Source: Rhizobacter sp. AJA081-3 (lineage in GTDB: Bacteria; Pseudomonadota; Gammaproteobacteria; Burkholderiales; Burkholderiaceae_C). From it: 64,000 bases of DNA. The DNA is taken from the NCBI RefSeq assembly GCF_017795745.1, contig NZ_CP059067.1:434001-498000 (forward strand), written 5' to 3'. The notes under the pieces were generated by a model. The model had not been told where the DNA came from. It did not search any database and saw only the letters and a list, made by a program, of their open reading frames with translations. How positions within the stretch are numbered: the stretch's first letter is position 1; every line of letters begins with the position of its first letter. Made by a program: the position numbers and the translations under genes. This document shows positions 36,310 through 45,816 of this stretch, piece by piece.

Positions 36310-36460
36310 CCTTTGACCTCGCGCAGATTGGTGGAAACGCTAGGTTCGCGTCGGCCGGCCCGCCTGTCGCGGGTGCGACAGCCGCGACGGATTGTCCCCA
36401 ATGGCGGGTTCGCCGGTTGATGGAGATCATGCCGGCCTCGCCCCTGCGCTGGAGATGACC

Positions 36461-37456
36461 ATGCCGTCCAATGCCACCCTGCACCCGTCGCGCCGCCGCC
36501 TGCTCGCCGTCGCCCTGGCCGGCGCGGCCGCCTGCCTGGCCCTGCCTGCGCCCGCCGCGGCGCAGGCCTTCCCGAACAAGCCGATCACGCTGATCGTGCC
36601 CTGGCCGGCCGGCGGCTCGACCGACCGCCACCTGCGCGGCCTCGCGGAGATCGCCGGCCGCCACCTCGGCCAGCCGGTGATCGTCTCCAACCAGCCGGGC
36701 GCCGGCGGCACGCTGGGGCCGGGCAACATGGCGCTCAATGCCAGGCCCGACGGCTACACGATCGCCCAGTTCCCGATGGGCATGCTGCGCATCCCGCACA
36801 TGAGCAAGCAGCAGTGGCATCCGATCAACGATTTCAGCTTCATCCTGGGCGTCTCGGGCTACACCTTCGGCTTCGTCGTCAAGGCCGACTCGCCACACAA
36901 GAGCTTCAACGACTACATCGAGGCGGCGCGCAAGGCGCCTGGCCAGGTCAACTACGGCTCCACCGGCAACGGCACGTCGCCGCACCTGCTGATGGAAGAG
37001 GTGGCCGCCGCCGCCAAGGCACAGCTCACGCACGTGCCCTACAAGGGCAACGCCGACCTGATGCAGTCGCTGCTGGGCGGCCACGTGATGGCGGCCAGCG
37101 ACGCCACCGGCTGGGACAAGTTCGTCGATGGCGGGCAGATGCGCCTGCTCGTCACCTTCGGCGAAAACCGCACCAAGCGCTGGCCCAACGTGCCCACGGC
37201 GAAGGACCTCGGCTACGGCGTCGTGTCGAGTTCGCCCTACGGACTGGTCGGCCCCAAGGGCATGGACCCGGCGGTGCTGAAGACCCTTCACGATGCCTTC
37301 AAGAAGGCGATGGACGACCCCAAGCATCTCGAGCTCATCGAGCAGCTCAACCAGGACCTCTGGTACCGCAGCGGCGAAGACTATGCAAAATGGGCCGTCG
37401 AAACCTTTGCCAGGGACAAGGCGCTGATCGAGCGCCTCGGCCTGGCGGCCAAATGA
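36461..37456 (+). CDS. Bug/TctC-family periplasmic solute-binding protein
   Basis: Periplasmic binding protein of the Bug (tripartite tricarboxylate transporter substrate-binding) family, 331 residues. Signal peptide RRRLLAVALAGAAACLALP; family blocks ITLIVPWPAGGSTDRHLRGL near residue 40, NQPGAGGTLGPGNMA near 75 and NYGSTGNGTSPHL near 165. ATG 36461 is preferred, with GGAG six bases upstream; ATG 36455 is too close to it. Such proteins bind carboxylates. No TctA or TctB membrane gene is nearby, as is common for the many orphan Bug proteins of Burkholderiales. It is divergent from soxC and 13 bases before an SDR gene. Confidence 0.9.
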   Translation: MPSNATLHPSRRRLLAVALAGAAACLALPAPAAAQAFPNKPITLIVPWPAGGSTDRHLRGLAEIAGRHLGQPVIVSNQPGAGGTLGPGNMALNARPDGYTIAQFPMGMLRIPHMSKQQWHPINDFSFILGVSGYTFGFVVKADSPHKSFNDYIEAARKAPGQVNYGSTGNGTSPHLLMEEVAAAAKAQLTHVPYKGNADLMQSLLGGHVMAASDATGWDKFVDGGQMRLLVTFGENRTKRWPNVPTAKDLGYGVVSSSPYGLVGPKGMDPAVLKTLHDAFKKAMDDPKHLELIEQLNQDLWYRSGEDYAKWAVETFARDKALIERLGLAAK

Positions 37457-37469
37457 CGGGAACACGGGA

Positions 37470-38369
37470 ATGAGCATTCGATTCGACGGCCAGGTGGCCA
37501 TCGTCACCGGCGCGGGTGGTGGCCTGGGGCGCCAGCATGCGCTGGCGCTGGCCAAGCGCGGCGCGAAGGTGGTGGTCAACGACTTCGGCCGGGCCGCCGA
37601 GGGGCAGTCGCTGACGGCTGCCGAGGCCGTCGTGCGCGAGATCGAGGCGGCCGGCGGCATGGCGGTGGCCCACGGAGCCTCCGTCACCGACGAGGCGGGC
37701 GTGGCCGCGATGGTGGCCGACACGATGCAGCGCTGGGGACGCATCGACATCCTCGTCAACAACGCCGGCATCCTGCGCGACAAGAGCTTCGCGAAGATGG
37801 ACCTGGCCGACTTCCGCTTGGTGCTCGACGTCCACCTGATGGGCGCAGTGATCTGCACCCACGCGGTGTGGCCCGTCATGCGCGCGCAGAAGTACGGCCG
37901 CGTGGTGATGACGACCTCGTCGTCGGGCCTGTACGGCAATTTCGGCCAGTCGAACTACGGCGCCGCGAAGATGGCCCTGGTCGGGCTGATGCAGACGCTC
38001 TCGCTCGAGGGCGCGAAGGACGGGATACGGGTGAACTGCCTGGCGCCGACGGCCGCCACGCGCATGACCGAAGGGCTGCTGCCGCCGGCGGTGCTGGACA
38101 GGCTGACGCCGGAATCGGTCACCCCGGGCCTGCTGTACCTGGTGTCGCAGGACGCGCCCACGCGCGCGATCCTGTGCGCAGGTGCCGGCACCTTCGAGCG
38201 CGCCCACGTGACGATGACCCAGGGGGTGCACATCGGCTCGGGGCCGGATGCGGCCGAGCGGGTGGCCGCGCGCTTCGACGAGATTTCCGACCGCGACGGC
38301 GAGACCGTGCCCGACAGTGGCGCCGCACAGGGAACCAACGAGGTCGGCAAGGCCATGCAGGCCGGCTGA
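37470..38369 (+). CDS. Short-chain dehydrogenase/reductase
   Basis: NAD(P)-dependent SDR oxidoreductase, 299 residues. Cofactor motif TGAGGGLGRQHAL at about residue 12-24, NNAG in the fold core, catalytic Ser in TTSSSGLYGNFGQ and Tyr-Lys in SNYGAAKMAL. The N-terminal pattern and length resemble the (3R)-hydroxyacyl-CoA dehydrogenase part of multifunctional enzyme type 2, suggesting an acyl-CoA substrate, but this is not certain. Thirteen bases separate it from the Bug gene, so the two may act in one carboxylate-use pathway. Confidence 0.88.
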   Translation: MSIRFDGQVAIVTGAGGGLGRQHALALAKRGAKVVVNDFGRAAEGQSLTAAEAVVREIEAAGGMAVAHGASVTDEAGVAAMVADTMQRWGRIDILVNNAGILRDKSFAKMDLADFRLVLDVHLMGAVICTHAVWPVMRAQKYGRVVMTTSSSGLYGNFGQSNYGAAKMALVGLMQTLSLEGAKDGIRVNCLAPTAATRMTEGLLPPAVLDRLTPESVTPGLLYLVSQDAPTRAILCAGAGTFERAHVTMTQGVHIGSGPDAAERVAARFDEISDRDGETVPDSGAAQGTNEVGKAMQAG

Positions 38370-38379
38370 GGCTCACCCG

Positions 38380-38385
38380 TACAAT
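38380..38385 (+). promoter_or_regulatory. Possible -10 box for yajC-secDF
   Basis: TACAAT lies 59 bases before the yajC start and just after the SDR stop. It fits a -10 consensus in five of six positions, but no good -35 is at the proper distance, so the call is tentative. Confidence 0.3.
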
Positions 38386-38396
38386 CCACAGGTTTT

Positions 38397-38417
38397 GCCC
38401 CCGGCGTGGCCGGGGGC
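38397..38417. repeat. G+C-rich hairpin in the yajC leader
   Basis: GCCCCCGGC and GCCGGGGGC form a perfect 9-bp stem with a 3-base loop. No T run follows on either strand, so it is not a standard terminator. In the yajC leader it would form a stable RNA structure 21 bases before the start. Confidence 0.45.
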
Positions 38418-38438
38418 GTACTTGCGAGGATGCCACCC

Positions 38439-38774
38439 GTGTTCATTTCCCAAGCCTACGCGCAGGCCGCTCCGGCGCCTGCCGCCGCCCCCGACTCCTT
38501 CCTCGGCAGCCTGGGCAGCATGCTGCCGCTGCTGCTGATGTTCGTGGTGCTGTACTTCGTGATGATCCGCCCCCAGATGAAGCGGCAGAAGGAACACAAG
38601 GCCATGATCGACGCGCTGGCCAAGGGCGACGAAGTCGTCACCGGCGGCGGGATGATCGGCCGCGTCTCGAAGATCGGCGAGAGCTACGTGCACGTCGAGG
38701 TGGCCAGCGGCGTCGAGCTGCAGGTGCAGCGCACGGCGATCGTCCAGGTCCTGCCCAAGGGCACGTTCAAGTAA
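38439..38774 (+). CDS. yajC: YajC, Sec translocase accessory subunit
   Basis: YajC, 111 residues, a small inner-membrane subunit of the SecDF-YajC complex that aids protein export. It has one membrane helix (MLPLLLMFVVLYFVMIRPQ) near residues 30-48 and the family motif RPQMKRQKEHKAMIDALAKG followed by GDEVVTGGGMIGRV. The start is taken as GTG 38439, giving the familiar FISQAYAQ N terminus with GAGG at a workable distance; ATG 38430 is possible but abuts the ribosome site. secD follows after 90 bases. Confidence 0.93.
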   Translation: MFISQAYAQAAPAPAAAPDSFLGSLGSMLPLLLMFVVLYFVMIRPQMKRQKEHKAMIDALAKGDEVVTGGGMIGRVSKIGESYVHVEVASGVELQVQRTAIVQVLPKGTFK

Positions 38775-38864
38775 GCGAGTGCCGGGCGAACGCGTGACAG
38801 CGCGCTCCGCCCCGTGCGGCCCGCCTGCCACGAGCAGCTGGTCCGGGCCGTCAAGGAAGTCGTC

Positions 38865-40754
38865 ATGAACCGCTACCCGTTGTGGAAGTACGCGATCCTC
38901 GTGGTCGCGCTGATCGTCGGACTGATCTACACGCTGCCGAACTTCTTCGGCGAGGCGCCGGCCGTGCAGGTCAGCAGCGCGAAGGCGACCCTGAAGATCG
39001 ATGCCGCCTTCGTGCCGCGTGTCGAGCAGGCGCTCAGCGCCGCCGGGGTCAAGGCAGACTTCGTTCAGTTCGACGGCAACTCGGTGAAGGCGCGCTTCGA
39101 CACCACCGACAACCAGATCAAGGGCAAGGACGCCATCGTCAAGGCGCTCAACCCCGATGCCAACGACCCGAGCTACATCGTCGCGCTGAACCTGCTCTCG
39201 CGCTCGCCGCGGTGGCTCAGTTCGATGCACGCGTTGCCGATGTACCTGGGCCTGGACCTGCGAGGCGGCGTGCACTTCCTGATGCAGGTCGACATGAAGG
39301 CGGCGCTGACCAAGAAGGCCGAGGCGCTGACCGGCGACATCCGAACGCTGCTTCGTGACAAGAACCTGCGCCATGCCGGCATCACGCGCGACGGCAACAA
39401 CGTCGACATCCGCTTCCGTGACCGCGATACGCTGACGGCCGCCCGCAACCTGCTGGCCGACCAGCTGCCCGACCTGGCCTGGACCGAGGCGCCCGACGGC
39501 AGCGACTTCAAGCTGTCCGGCGTGCTCAAGCCGGAGGCCGCGCGTGCGGTGCAGGAAACGGCGGTCAAGCAGAACATCACCACGCTGCACAACCGTGTCA
39601 ACGAGCTCGGCGTGGCCGAGCCGGTGATCCAGCAACAGGGCCTGGACCGCGTGGTCGTGCAGCTGCCCGGCGTGCAGGACACCGCCAAGGCCAAGGACAT
39701 CATCGGCCGCACCGCCACGCTGGAAGTGCGCATGGTCGAAGACAGCGCCGAGGCCGCCGCGGCCGCGGTGGGCAGCGGCCCGGTGCCTTTCGGCACCGAG
39801 CGCTATGTCGAGCGCGGCGGCTCGGGCCTGATCCTCAAGCGGCAGGTCATTCTCACCGGCGAGAACCTGGTTGACGCGCAGGCCGGCTTCGACAGCCAGA
39901 CGCAGGAGCCGACCGTCAACCTGACGCTGGACGCCAAGGGCGCGCGGATCTTCCGCGACGTCACGCGCGAGAGCGTGGGCAAGCGCATGGCCATCCTGCT
40001 GTTCGAGAAGGGCAAGGGCGAGGTCGTCACCGCACCGGTGATCCGCAGCGAGATCGGCGGCGGCCGCGTGCAGATCTCCGGGCGCATGACCACGATGGAA
40101 GCCAACGACACGGCGCTGCTGCTGCGTTCGGGCTCGCTGGCTGCGCCGATGGAGATCATCGAGGAACGCACCATCGGCCCGAGCCTGGGCGCCGAGAACA
40201 TCGCCAAGGGCTTCAACAGCGTGCTGTACGGATTCGCTGCCATCGGCGTGTTCATGTGCCTGTACTACCTGCTGTTCGGCGTCTTCTCGACGCTGGCGCT
40301 GGCCTTCAACGTGCTGCTGCTGATCGCGGTGCTGTCGATGCTGCAGGCCACGCTGACGCTGCCGGGCATCGCGGCCATCGCGCTGGCGCTGGGCATGGCG
40401 ATCGACGCCAACGTGCTGATCAACGAGCGGGTGCGCGAAGAGTTGCGCAACGGCGCCTCGCCGCAGGTGGCCATCAACACCGGCTACGAGCGGGCCTGGG
40501 CGACCATTCTCGACTCGAACGTCACCACGCTGATCGCCGGCGTGGCACTGCTCGCCTTCGGCTCCGGCCCGGTGCGCGGCTTCGCGATCGTGCACTGCCT
40601 GGGCATCCTCACGTCGATGTTCTCGGCCGTGATGTTCTCGCGCGGCCTCGTCAACCTCTGGTACGGCCGCCAGAAGAAGCTCAAGGGCGTGTCGATCGGC
40701 CAGGTGTGGAAGCCTGCAGCCGAGCCCGGCAGCGAACCCGCGACGAAGGCCTGA
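38865..40754 (+). CDS. secD: SecD, protein translocase subunit
   Basis: SecD, 629 residues, an RND-like inner-membrane protein using the proton gradient to help release exported proteins. Membrane helix 1 is KYAILVVALIVGLIYTLP; the large periplasmic P1 part starts with LGLDLRGGVHFLMQVD, a family hallmark, near residue 125. The five C-terminal helices begin around residue 445 and contain ALALGMAIDANVLINERVRE, the conserved Asp motif for proton movement. ATG 38865 has AAGGAAG upstream. secF follows 12 bases later. Confidence 0.97.
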   Translation: MNRYPLWKYAILVVALIVGLIYTLPNFFGEAPAVQVSSAKATLKIDAAFVPRVEQALSAAGVKADFVQFDGNSVKARFDTTDNQIKGKDAIVKALNPDANDPSYIVALNLLSRSPRWLSSMHALPMYLGLDLRGGVHFLMQVDMKAALTKKAEALTGDIRTLLRDKNLRHAGITRDGNNVDIRFRDRDTLTAARNLLADQLPDLAWTEAPDGSDFKLSGVLKPEAARAVQETAVKQNITTLHNRVNELGVAEPVIQQQGLDRVVVQLPGVQDTAKAKDIIGRTATLEVRMVEDSAEAAAAAVGSGPVPFGTERYVERGGSGLILKRQVILTGENLVDAQAGFDSQTQEPTVNLTLDAKGARIFRDVTRESVGKRMAILLFEKGKGEVVTAPVIRSEIGGGRVQISGRMTTMEANDTALLLRSGSLAAPMEIIEERTIGPSLGAENIAKGFNSVLYGFAAIGVFMCLYYLLFGVFSTLALAFNVLLLIAVLSMLQATLTLPGIAAIALALGMAIDANVLINERVREELRNGASPQVAINTGYERAWATILDSNVTTLIAGVALLAFGSGPVRGFAIVHCLGILTSMFSAVMFSRGLVNLWYGRQKKLKGVSIGQVWKPAAEPGSEPATKA

Positions 40755-40766
40755 GGAGGACAGACC

Positions 40767-41798
40767 ATGGAATTCTTCCGCATTCGCCGCGACATCCCGT
40801 TCATGCGCCATGCGCTGGTGCTGAACGTGATCTCGGCCGTGACCTTCCTCGCCGCGGTGTTCTTCATCGCCACGCGCGGGCTGCACCTGTCGATCGAGTT
40901 CACCGGCGGCACGGTGATCGAGGTCGAGTACCCGCAGGCGGCGCAGCTCGAGAAGGTGCGCGCCACCGTCGACACGCTGAACTTCGGCGAGGTTCAGGTG
41001 CAGAACTTCGGCACTTCGCGCGACGTGCTGATCCGCCTGCCGGTGCGCGGCGACGTCAAGCAGGCCGAGGTGGTGTCGCGGGTGTTCGACGCTCTGTGCA
41101 AGTCCGAAGGTGCGAGCACGAGCAACGTGCAGACCACCAGTGACAAGGGCGAGGCCATCAGCAAGGTGGTGTGCGGCAAGGACGGCGCCGAACCGGTGCG
41201 GTTGCAGCGCAGCGAGTTCGTCGGGCCGTCGGTGGGCTCGGAGCTGGCGCGCGACGGCGCCTACGCGCTGATCGCCACCGTGGTGGGCATCATGCTCTAC
41301 CTCGCGATCCGCTTCGAGTGGAAGTTCTCGGTGGCGGGCATCGTGGCCAACCTGCACGACGTGGTCATCATCGTCGGCTTCTTCGCCTTCTTCCAGTGGG
41401 AGTTCTCGCTGGCGGTGCTGGCCGCGGTGCTGGCGGTGCTGGGCTATTCGGTCAACGAGTCGGTGGTGATCTTCGACCGGGTGCGCGAAGCCTTCCGCAA
41501 GTACCGCAAGCTGAACTCGCGCGAGGTGATCGACCACGCCATCACAAGCACCATCAGCCGCACCATCATCACCCATGGCAGCACACTGATGATGGTGGTG
41601 TCGATGTACATCTTCGGCGGCGCGACGCTGCATTACTTTGCGCTGGCGCTGATGATCGGCATCCTGTTCGGCATCTATTCGTCGGTGTTCGTCGCCGCCG
41701 CCATCGCGATGTGGCTGGGTGTCAAGCGTGAGGATCTGGTGCGACAGGGGCCGAAGGAAACCGACCCCGACGATCCGAATGCCGGGGCCGTGGTGTAG
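40767..41798 (+). CDS. secF: SecF, protein translocase subunit
   Basis: SecF, 343 residues, forming the export-assisting complex with SecD. Six membrane helices: the first is near 18-36 (LVLNVISAVTFLAAVFFIA), then the periplasmic loop with HLSIEFTGGTVIEVEYP, and five helices from about 165, including AVLGYSVNESVVIFDRVRE with the conserved Asp-Arg. GAGGAGG upstream is a strong ribosome site. It completes the yajC-secD-secF operon. The C-terminal tail is short and acidic. Confidence 0.97.
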   Translation: MEFFRIRRDIPFMRHALVLNVISAVTFLAAVFFIATRGLHLSIEFTGGTVIEVEYPQAAQLEKVRATVDTLNFGEVQVQNFGTSRDVLIRLPVRGDVKQAEVVSRVFDALCKSEGASTSNVQTTSDKGEAISKVVCGKDGAEPVRLQRSEFVGPSVGSELARDGAYALIATVVGIMLYLAIRFEWKFSVAGIVANLHDVVIIVGFFAFFQWEFSLAVLAAVLAVLGYSVNESVVIFDRVREAFRKYRKLNSREVIDHAITSTISRTIITHGSTLMMVVSMYIFGGATLHYFALALMIGILFGIYSSVFVAAAIAMWLGVKREDLVRQGPKETDPDDPNAGAVV

Positions 41799-41841
41799 AG
41801 TGCCGTAGACAGTCCACGACGCCCGCCCACCCCACCACCCA

Positions 41842-44136
41842 ATGGCGATGACGCCCGCGACCCAGAACGCGTTGGCCCAGCAGGCCCGGCGCGCCTACGT
41901 CGAGGGTGCGCTGCGCGGCCTTCCCGGGCTGGTGCAATCGGTCGAGCGGGGAGCCAAGGCGCTGGCCAGCCAGAACGCCGAGCCCGCCGTGGCCATGAAG
42001 CGCCGCGACATGGTGCTCGATCTGCAGAAGGCGGCGCCGTTCTGGCAGCAGGGAATGATTTCCATGCTGCGCAGCGCGATCAGCAGCGGCATGGTGTCGG
42101 CCTCCCGCCCCGGCGATCTGCCCCACCCCTCCAACCGCGGCAACAACCTGAGCCTGGTCGACGACGACACGATCGAGCACGAGATTCTCAGCTCGCGCCT
42201 GGCGCTGGCCATGATGGACCGCGCCTCTTGGGAGTTCAGCGATCTGCGTTCGCGCATCGGCCAGCTCGAAAAGCGCGAAGAACTGGACCCCAACGACGCG
42301 CTGCGGCCGCATGTGCTGGCGCGCATCGCCACGGCCTCGTGGCGCGCGGCGGGCCTGGGCCTGGACACCTGGCGGCTTCTGCAGACGGTGCTCCACGACG
42401 AGTTCGCGCAGTTCGTCGAGGAGGGCTATCACGAGATCAACGCCTGGCTGATCCAGCGCCGGGTGATGCCCGATGTCGATCTGCGGCCGTTCATCAAGCG
42501 CTCGGCCAACTCGGCATGGGTGGGTTCGGTCGCCTCTGGCGTGCACAGCCTGTCGGGGGTGCACACCTCAGGCCACGGTCGCATGGGTGTCGGCGAGGAA
42601 ACCCGCCTGATGACGCGTGCCGGCGCGCTGGCACGCGGCATCGACCATGCCGAGGCGGTGCTCGGCCGCCTGAACAAGCTCATCGGCCGGCAGCTGCCGG
42701 AGTTCGTGGCCACGCAGCAGGCCGGTGCCACCGCGGCCGTGGCCTCGCCGGCGCTGCGTGCGGCGATCTCCGACGCGCAGCAAGGCATCGCGCGTCGGCT
42801 GGCTCCGGCCGGTGGCGCGCGCACCGACGTTGGTGCGGTCAGCACGCCGGCGATGCTGGAAGAGCTGCACCAGCGCAAGCAGGCGCTGAAGCAGGCGGCA
42901 GCGACGCCGGTGGAGCGGGCCACCATCGAGATCGTGGCCTTGCTGTTCCAGAGCATCTTGACCGAAGAGCGCATCCCGGCGTCGGTGCGCGTGTGGTTCG
43001 CACGGCTGCAGATGCCGGTGCTGCGTGTGGCGGTCAGCGAGCCCGACTTCTTCGCCACCGTCGACCATCCGGCGCGCAAGCTGATTGACCGCATGGGGGC
43101 CTGCGTGATGGGCTTCGACGCCACTGGACGGGCCGTGGCGGACCTCCTCGAAAAGGAGATCAAGCGTGTCGTGCAGGTCGTCGAGGCCTACCCGGACACC
43201 GGGCGCCGCGTTTTCCAGACCGTGCTGACCGAATTCGAGAAGTTTCTCGAGCACTACTTCAAGAACCAGAACGAGGCGTCGCGCAAGGGCGTCTCGCTGG
43301 CACAGCAGGTCGAGCAGCGCGAGACGCTGGCGATCCAGTACACCATCGAGTTGCGCAAGATGCTCAACGAGATGCCGGTGCAGGAGGGCGTTCGCGAGTT
43401 CCTGTTCCAGGTCTGGGCCGACGTGATGGCGATGACCGCGGTGAAGGCCGGTATCCAGAGCGATCAGACCAAGGCCATGAAGCGCGTGGCCGCCGACCTC
43501 ATCTGGTCGGCCAGCGCCAAGGTGTCGCGCGAGGAGCGGGCGGAGGTGATCCGGCGCCTGCCGCCGCTTCTGAAGACGCTGCGCGAGGGCATGGAGAACG
43601 CCGGCGTGCCGGTCGACAAGCAGGACGAGCACATCCAGCGGCTGAACAACTCGCTGGCGGCGGCGTTCACGGCCAAGGCCGCGGTCATCCCGCACGAGCG
43701 GCTCGAGGAACTGATGGGCCGCCTCGAGACGCTCGAGGAACTGCTGCCCGAGGCGGCCGACGTCGAGATCGACGAATCGATGGTGCTCGATCTCTCCGGC
43801 CACGAGAGCTCCGAGCTCGAGGTGGTGGGCGAGGGCGGCTCGATGCCGACGCCGGCCATGGTCGCCTGGGCCCGTGAGCTCCAGGTGGGCAGCTGGTACA
43901 TGCTGGACTACCGCAATCGCAACGAAGCGGTGCAACTCGCCTGGCAGGGGCTTCGCAAGCAGCTCACGCTGTTCGTGTCACCGCAGGGCCGCGGCATCCT
44001 GTTCCAGCAGCATCGGCTGGCGGCGTTCCTGCAAGCGGGCCTGCTGGTGCCGGCCCAGGACGAATCGCTGACGGTGAAGGCCACGCGCAGTGCGCTGGCC
44101 AAGCTCGACGTCGATCCCGCGCGCCTGCTGAACTGA
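41842..44136 (+). CDS. DUF1631 protein
   Basis: A 764-residue cytoplasmic protein of the DUF1631 family, which is common in beta- and gammaproteobacteria and has no established function. It is mostly helical, with long charged segments (for example LIGRQLPEFVATQQAG, PPLLKTLREGMENAGVPVD) and a C-terminal beta-rich part (LQVGSWYMLDYRNRNEAVQL, LFVSPQGRGILFQQHRLAAF) that resembles a PilZ-like module found at the end of these proteins. If that module binds c-di-GMP it would link the protein to that messenger; this is conjecture. It starts 43 bases after secF and converges with smg 18 bases away. Confidence 0.85.
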   Translation: MAMTPATQNALAQQARRAYVEGALRGLPGLVQSVERGAKALASQNAEPAVAMKRRDMVLDLQKAAPFWQQGMISMLRSAISSGMVSASRPGDLPHPSNRGNNLSLVDDDTIEHEILSSRLALAMMDRASWEFSDLRSRIGQLEKREELDPNDALRPHVLARIATASWRAAGLGLDTWRLLQTVLHDEFAQFVEEGYHEINAWLIQRRVMPDVDLRPFIKRSANSAWVGSVASGVHSLSGVHTSGHGRMGVGEETRLMTRAGALARGIDHAEAVLGRLNKLIGRQLPEFVATQQAGATAAVASPALRAAISDAQQGIARRLAPAGGARTDVGAVSTPAMLEELHQRKQALKQAAATPVERATIEIVALLFQSILTEERIPASVRVWFARLQMPVLRVAVSEPDFFATVDHPARKLIDRMGACVMGFDATGRAVADLLEKEIKRVVQVVEAYPDTGRRVFQTVLTEFEKFLEHYFKNQNEASRKGVSLAQQVEQRETLAIQYTIELRKMLNEMPVQEGVREFLFQVWADVMAMTAVKAGIQSDQTKAMKRVAADLIWSASAKVSREERAEVIRRLPPLLKTLREGMENAGVPVDKQDEHIQRLNNSLAAAFTAKAAVIPHERLEELMGRLETLEELLPEAADVEIDESMVLDLSGHESSELEVVGEGGSMPTPAMVAWARELQVGSWYMLDYRNRNEAVQLAWQGLRKQLTLFVSPQGRGILFQQHRLAAFLQAGLLVPAQDESLTVKATRSALAKLDVDPARLLN

Positions 44137-44154
44137 GCGGTTCGGCCGCCGGCG

Positions 44155-44607
44155 TCAGTGGATCAGCCGGTCTTCGGCGGCCACGAACAGTTCGTCGAGG
44201 ATCAGCGCGTCGGGCTCTTCGCCCAGGCTCCAGAACACCATCAGCACGATGATCTTCAGGTCTTCCAGGTCGATCGGCCCGCCGTTGATCGCGCTGGCAC
44301 GGTCGATGACCATCTCGCGCATCGGCGGCGGCAGCACGCCGGCGGATTCGAGGAAGCTGATGAAGCCGATCGACTCCTCGCCGAGGTGATCCTGCTCCTG
44401 CGGCGAATAGACGCGCAAGGCACTGGGGCCCTGGTCGCCGACGTAGGACTCGGACGCCGAAGCGAGCCCGTCGAGCCAGCTCAGCGCCTCCTGGATCTCG
44501 TCCGACTCGAAGCCCACCGACGACAGCTTGCGTGTCAGCTGATCGTGGTCGGGACACGCATCGGGCCGCCAGTAGTTTTCGTACAGGTAGACGAGCACGT
44601 CGAACAT
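44155..44607 (-). CDS. smg: Smg family protein (DUF494)
   Basis: Smg/DUF494 protein, 150 residues, cytoplasmic. It begins MFDVLVYLYENYWRPDACPD and contains the helix-rich family pattern through ALSWLDGL and GFISFLESAGVLPPPMREMV. The function is unknown; the gene is widely conserved beside dprA and def/fmt in beta- and gammaproteobacteria, which is the case here. It lies 57 bases after dprA on the same strand. Confidence 0.95.
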   Translation of the reverse strand: MFDVLVYLYENYWRPDACPDHDQLTRKLSSVGFESDEIQEALSWLDGLASASESYVGDQGPSALRVYSPQEQDHLGEESIGFISFLESAGVLPPPMREMVIDRASAINGGPIDLEDLKIIVLMVFWSLGEEPDALILDELFVAAEDRLIH

Positions 44608-44664
44608 GAATCCACTATACCCCAGCGCCCTGCACGAGGGAGCGTGAAGAATCGTCCGCAGGCT

Positions 44665-45783
44665 TCAGCCCTGGCCGATGCGCTGGAAGCACTGGCCCGG
44701 CAGCCTCGCCACCACGCCGTCGAGCTCGAGTTCGAGCAGGCGAACGTTGAGCTCCGCTGCGCTCCAGCCGGTGCGATTGACCAGTTCGTCCAGGCTGATC
44801 GGGTCATATCCCATCGCCTCGACGATGGGGTGCTCGGCCGAGGGCGTGGTGGTCTTCGTGTTGGCGACCGCGTCGTCTAGGCCTGGCCAGCGCAGCTCTT
44901 CGAGAATGTCGCGGGCTGCTTCGACCAGCTTGGCACCCTGCTTGATGAGGGCGTGGCAGCCTTTCGATTGCGGCGAGTGGATGGAGCCGGGAATGGCGAA
45001 CACTTCGCGTCCGGCCTCGACGGCCAGGCGCGCAGTGATCAGTGACCCGGACTGCAGTGCGGCCTCGACCACCAGCGTGCCCCGCGACAGGCCCGCGATG
45101 ATGCGGTTGCGCTGCGGGAAGTTCTCAGCCAGCGGCGGGGTTCCGAGTGAGTATTCGCTGACGATCAAGCCTTCGTCAGCAATGCGCCTCGCCAGGGCGA
45201 GGTGGCTCTTCGGATAGGCGCGGTCGAGCCCGGTTCCGACCACCGCGACGGTGCTGGCGGCGTTCTCCAGGGCTCCGGTGTGGGCGGCTCCATCGATGCC
45301 CAGGGCCAGTCCGGAAACGATGGTCAGCCCCGCTCGCCCCAGCTCCGCAGCGAACGCCTGCGCATTCTCGCGGCCTTGCGGCGTCGGATTGCGGCTGCCG
45401 ACGATGGCCAGCGATTCGCCGCGAAGCAACTCGACCCGGCCGATCGCGTACAGCAGCAGGGGTGGGTCGGCCGTCTCGAGCAGCGCCGCGGGGTAGTCAG
45501 GATCTCCCAGTGCGACGAGGTGCCGCTGCGGACCATCGGTCTTCGCCAGCCATTCGAGCGTGAGCCGCAGCAGCGCATCGTGGCCGTCTCCTGCCTGCGA
45601 CAACGCACGTGCAGCGACCGCGCCGATGACTTCCTTGCGCCGTGCTTCGCTGGCGGCGAGCACGGCCTGAGGGGAGCCAAAGGCGGTGAGGAGCCGCCGC
45701 GCCGACTCGCGTCCGACCTGGGGGGTCTCGAGGAGCCGCAGCCAGGCAGCAATCTCATCCGCGTCGCAGTCGACGGCGCGCAT
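44665..45783 (-). CDS. dprA: DNA-processing protein DprA
   Basis: DprA, 372 residues, the cytoplasmic loader of RecA on incoming single-stranded DNA in natural transformation. The Rossmann-fold core has SLAIVGSRNPTPQGRENAQ near residue 135, VSGLALGIDGAAHTGALE, FPQRNRIIAGLSRG and VEAALQSGSLITA. The N terminus carries the SAM-like helices and the C terminus a winged-helix part (SLDELVNRTGWSAAELNVRL). It lies 33 bases after the LysM gene. A complete dprA is compatible with competence but does not prove it. Confidence 0.95.
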   Translation of the reverse strand: MRAVDCDADEIAAWLRLLETPQVGRESARRLLTAFGSPQAVLAASEARRKEVIGAVAARALSQAGDGHDALLRLTLEWLAKTDGPQRHLVALGDPDYPAALLETADPPLLLYAIGRVELLRGESLAIVGSRNPTPQGRENAQAFAAELGRAGLTIVSGLALGIDGAAHTGALENAASTVAVVGTGLDRAYPKSHLALARRIADEGLIVSEYSLGTPPLAENFPQRNRIIAGLSRGTLVVEAALQSGSLITARLAVEAGREVFAIPGSIHSPQSKGCHALIKQGAKLVEAARDILEELRWPGLDDAVANTKTTTPSAEHPIVEAMGYDPISLDELVNRTGWSAAELNVRLLELELDGVVARLPGQCFQRIGQG

Positions 45784-45816
45784 GTGAGCGAGGCGCCGCC
45801 GATGCGCGCGCTGGCC

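Noticed and set aside
34601-37939. A 1112-codon minus-strand frame crossing soxD, soxC, Bug and SDR genes.
   Set aside because: Out of frame with soxC/soxD and antisense to the SDR gene; the product has no recognisable domain. The sox proteins in the other frames are complete.
38397-38417. Hairpin read as a terminator between the SDR gene and yajC.
   Set aside because: The stem is strong but no T run follows on either strand; the T run is before it. Kept only as a leader hairpin.
38373-41633. A 1086-codon minus-strand frame opposite yajC-secDF.
   Set aside because: Antisense shadow; secD and secF are intact and highly conserved on the plus strand.
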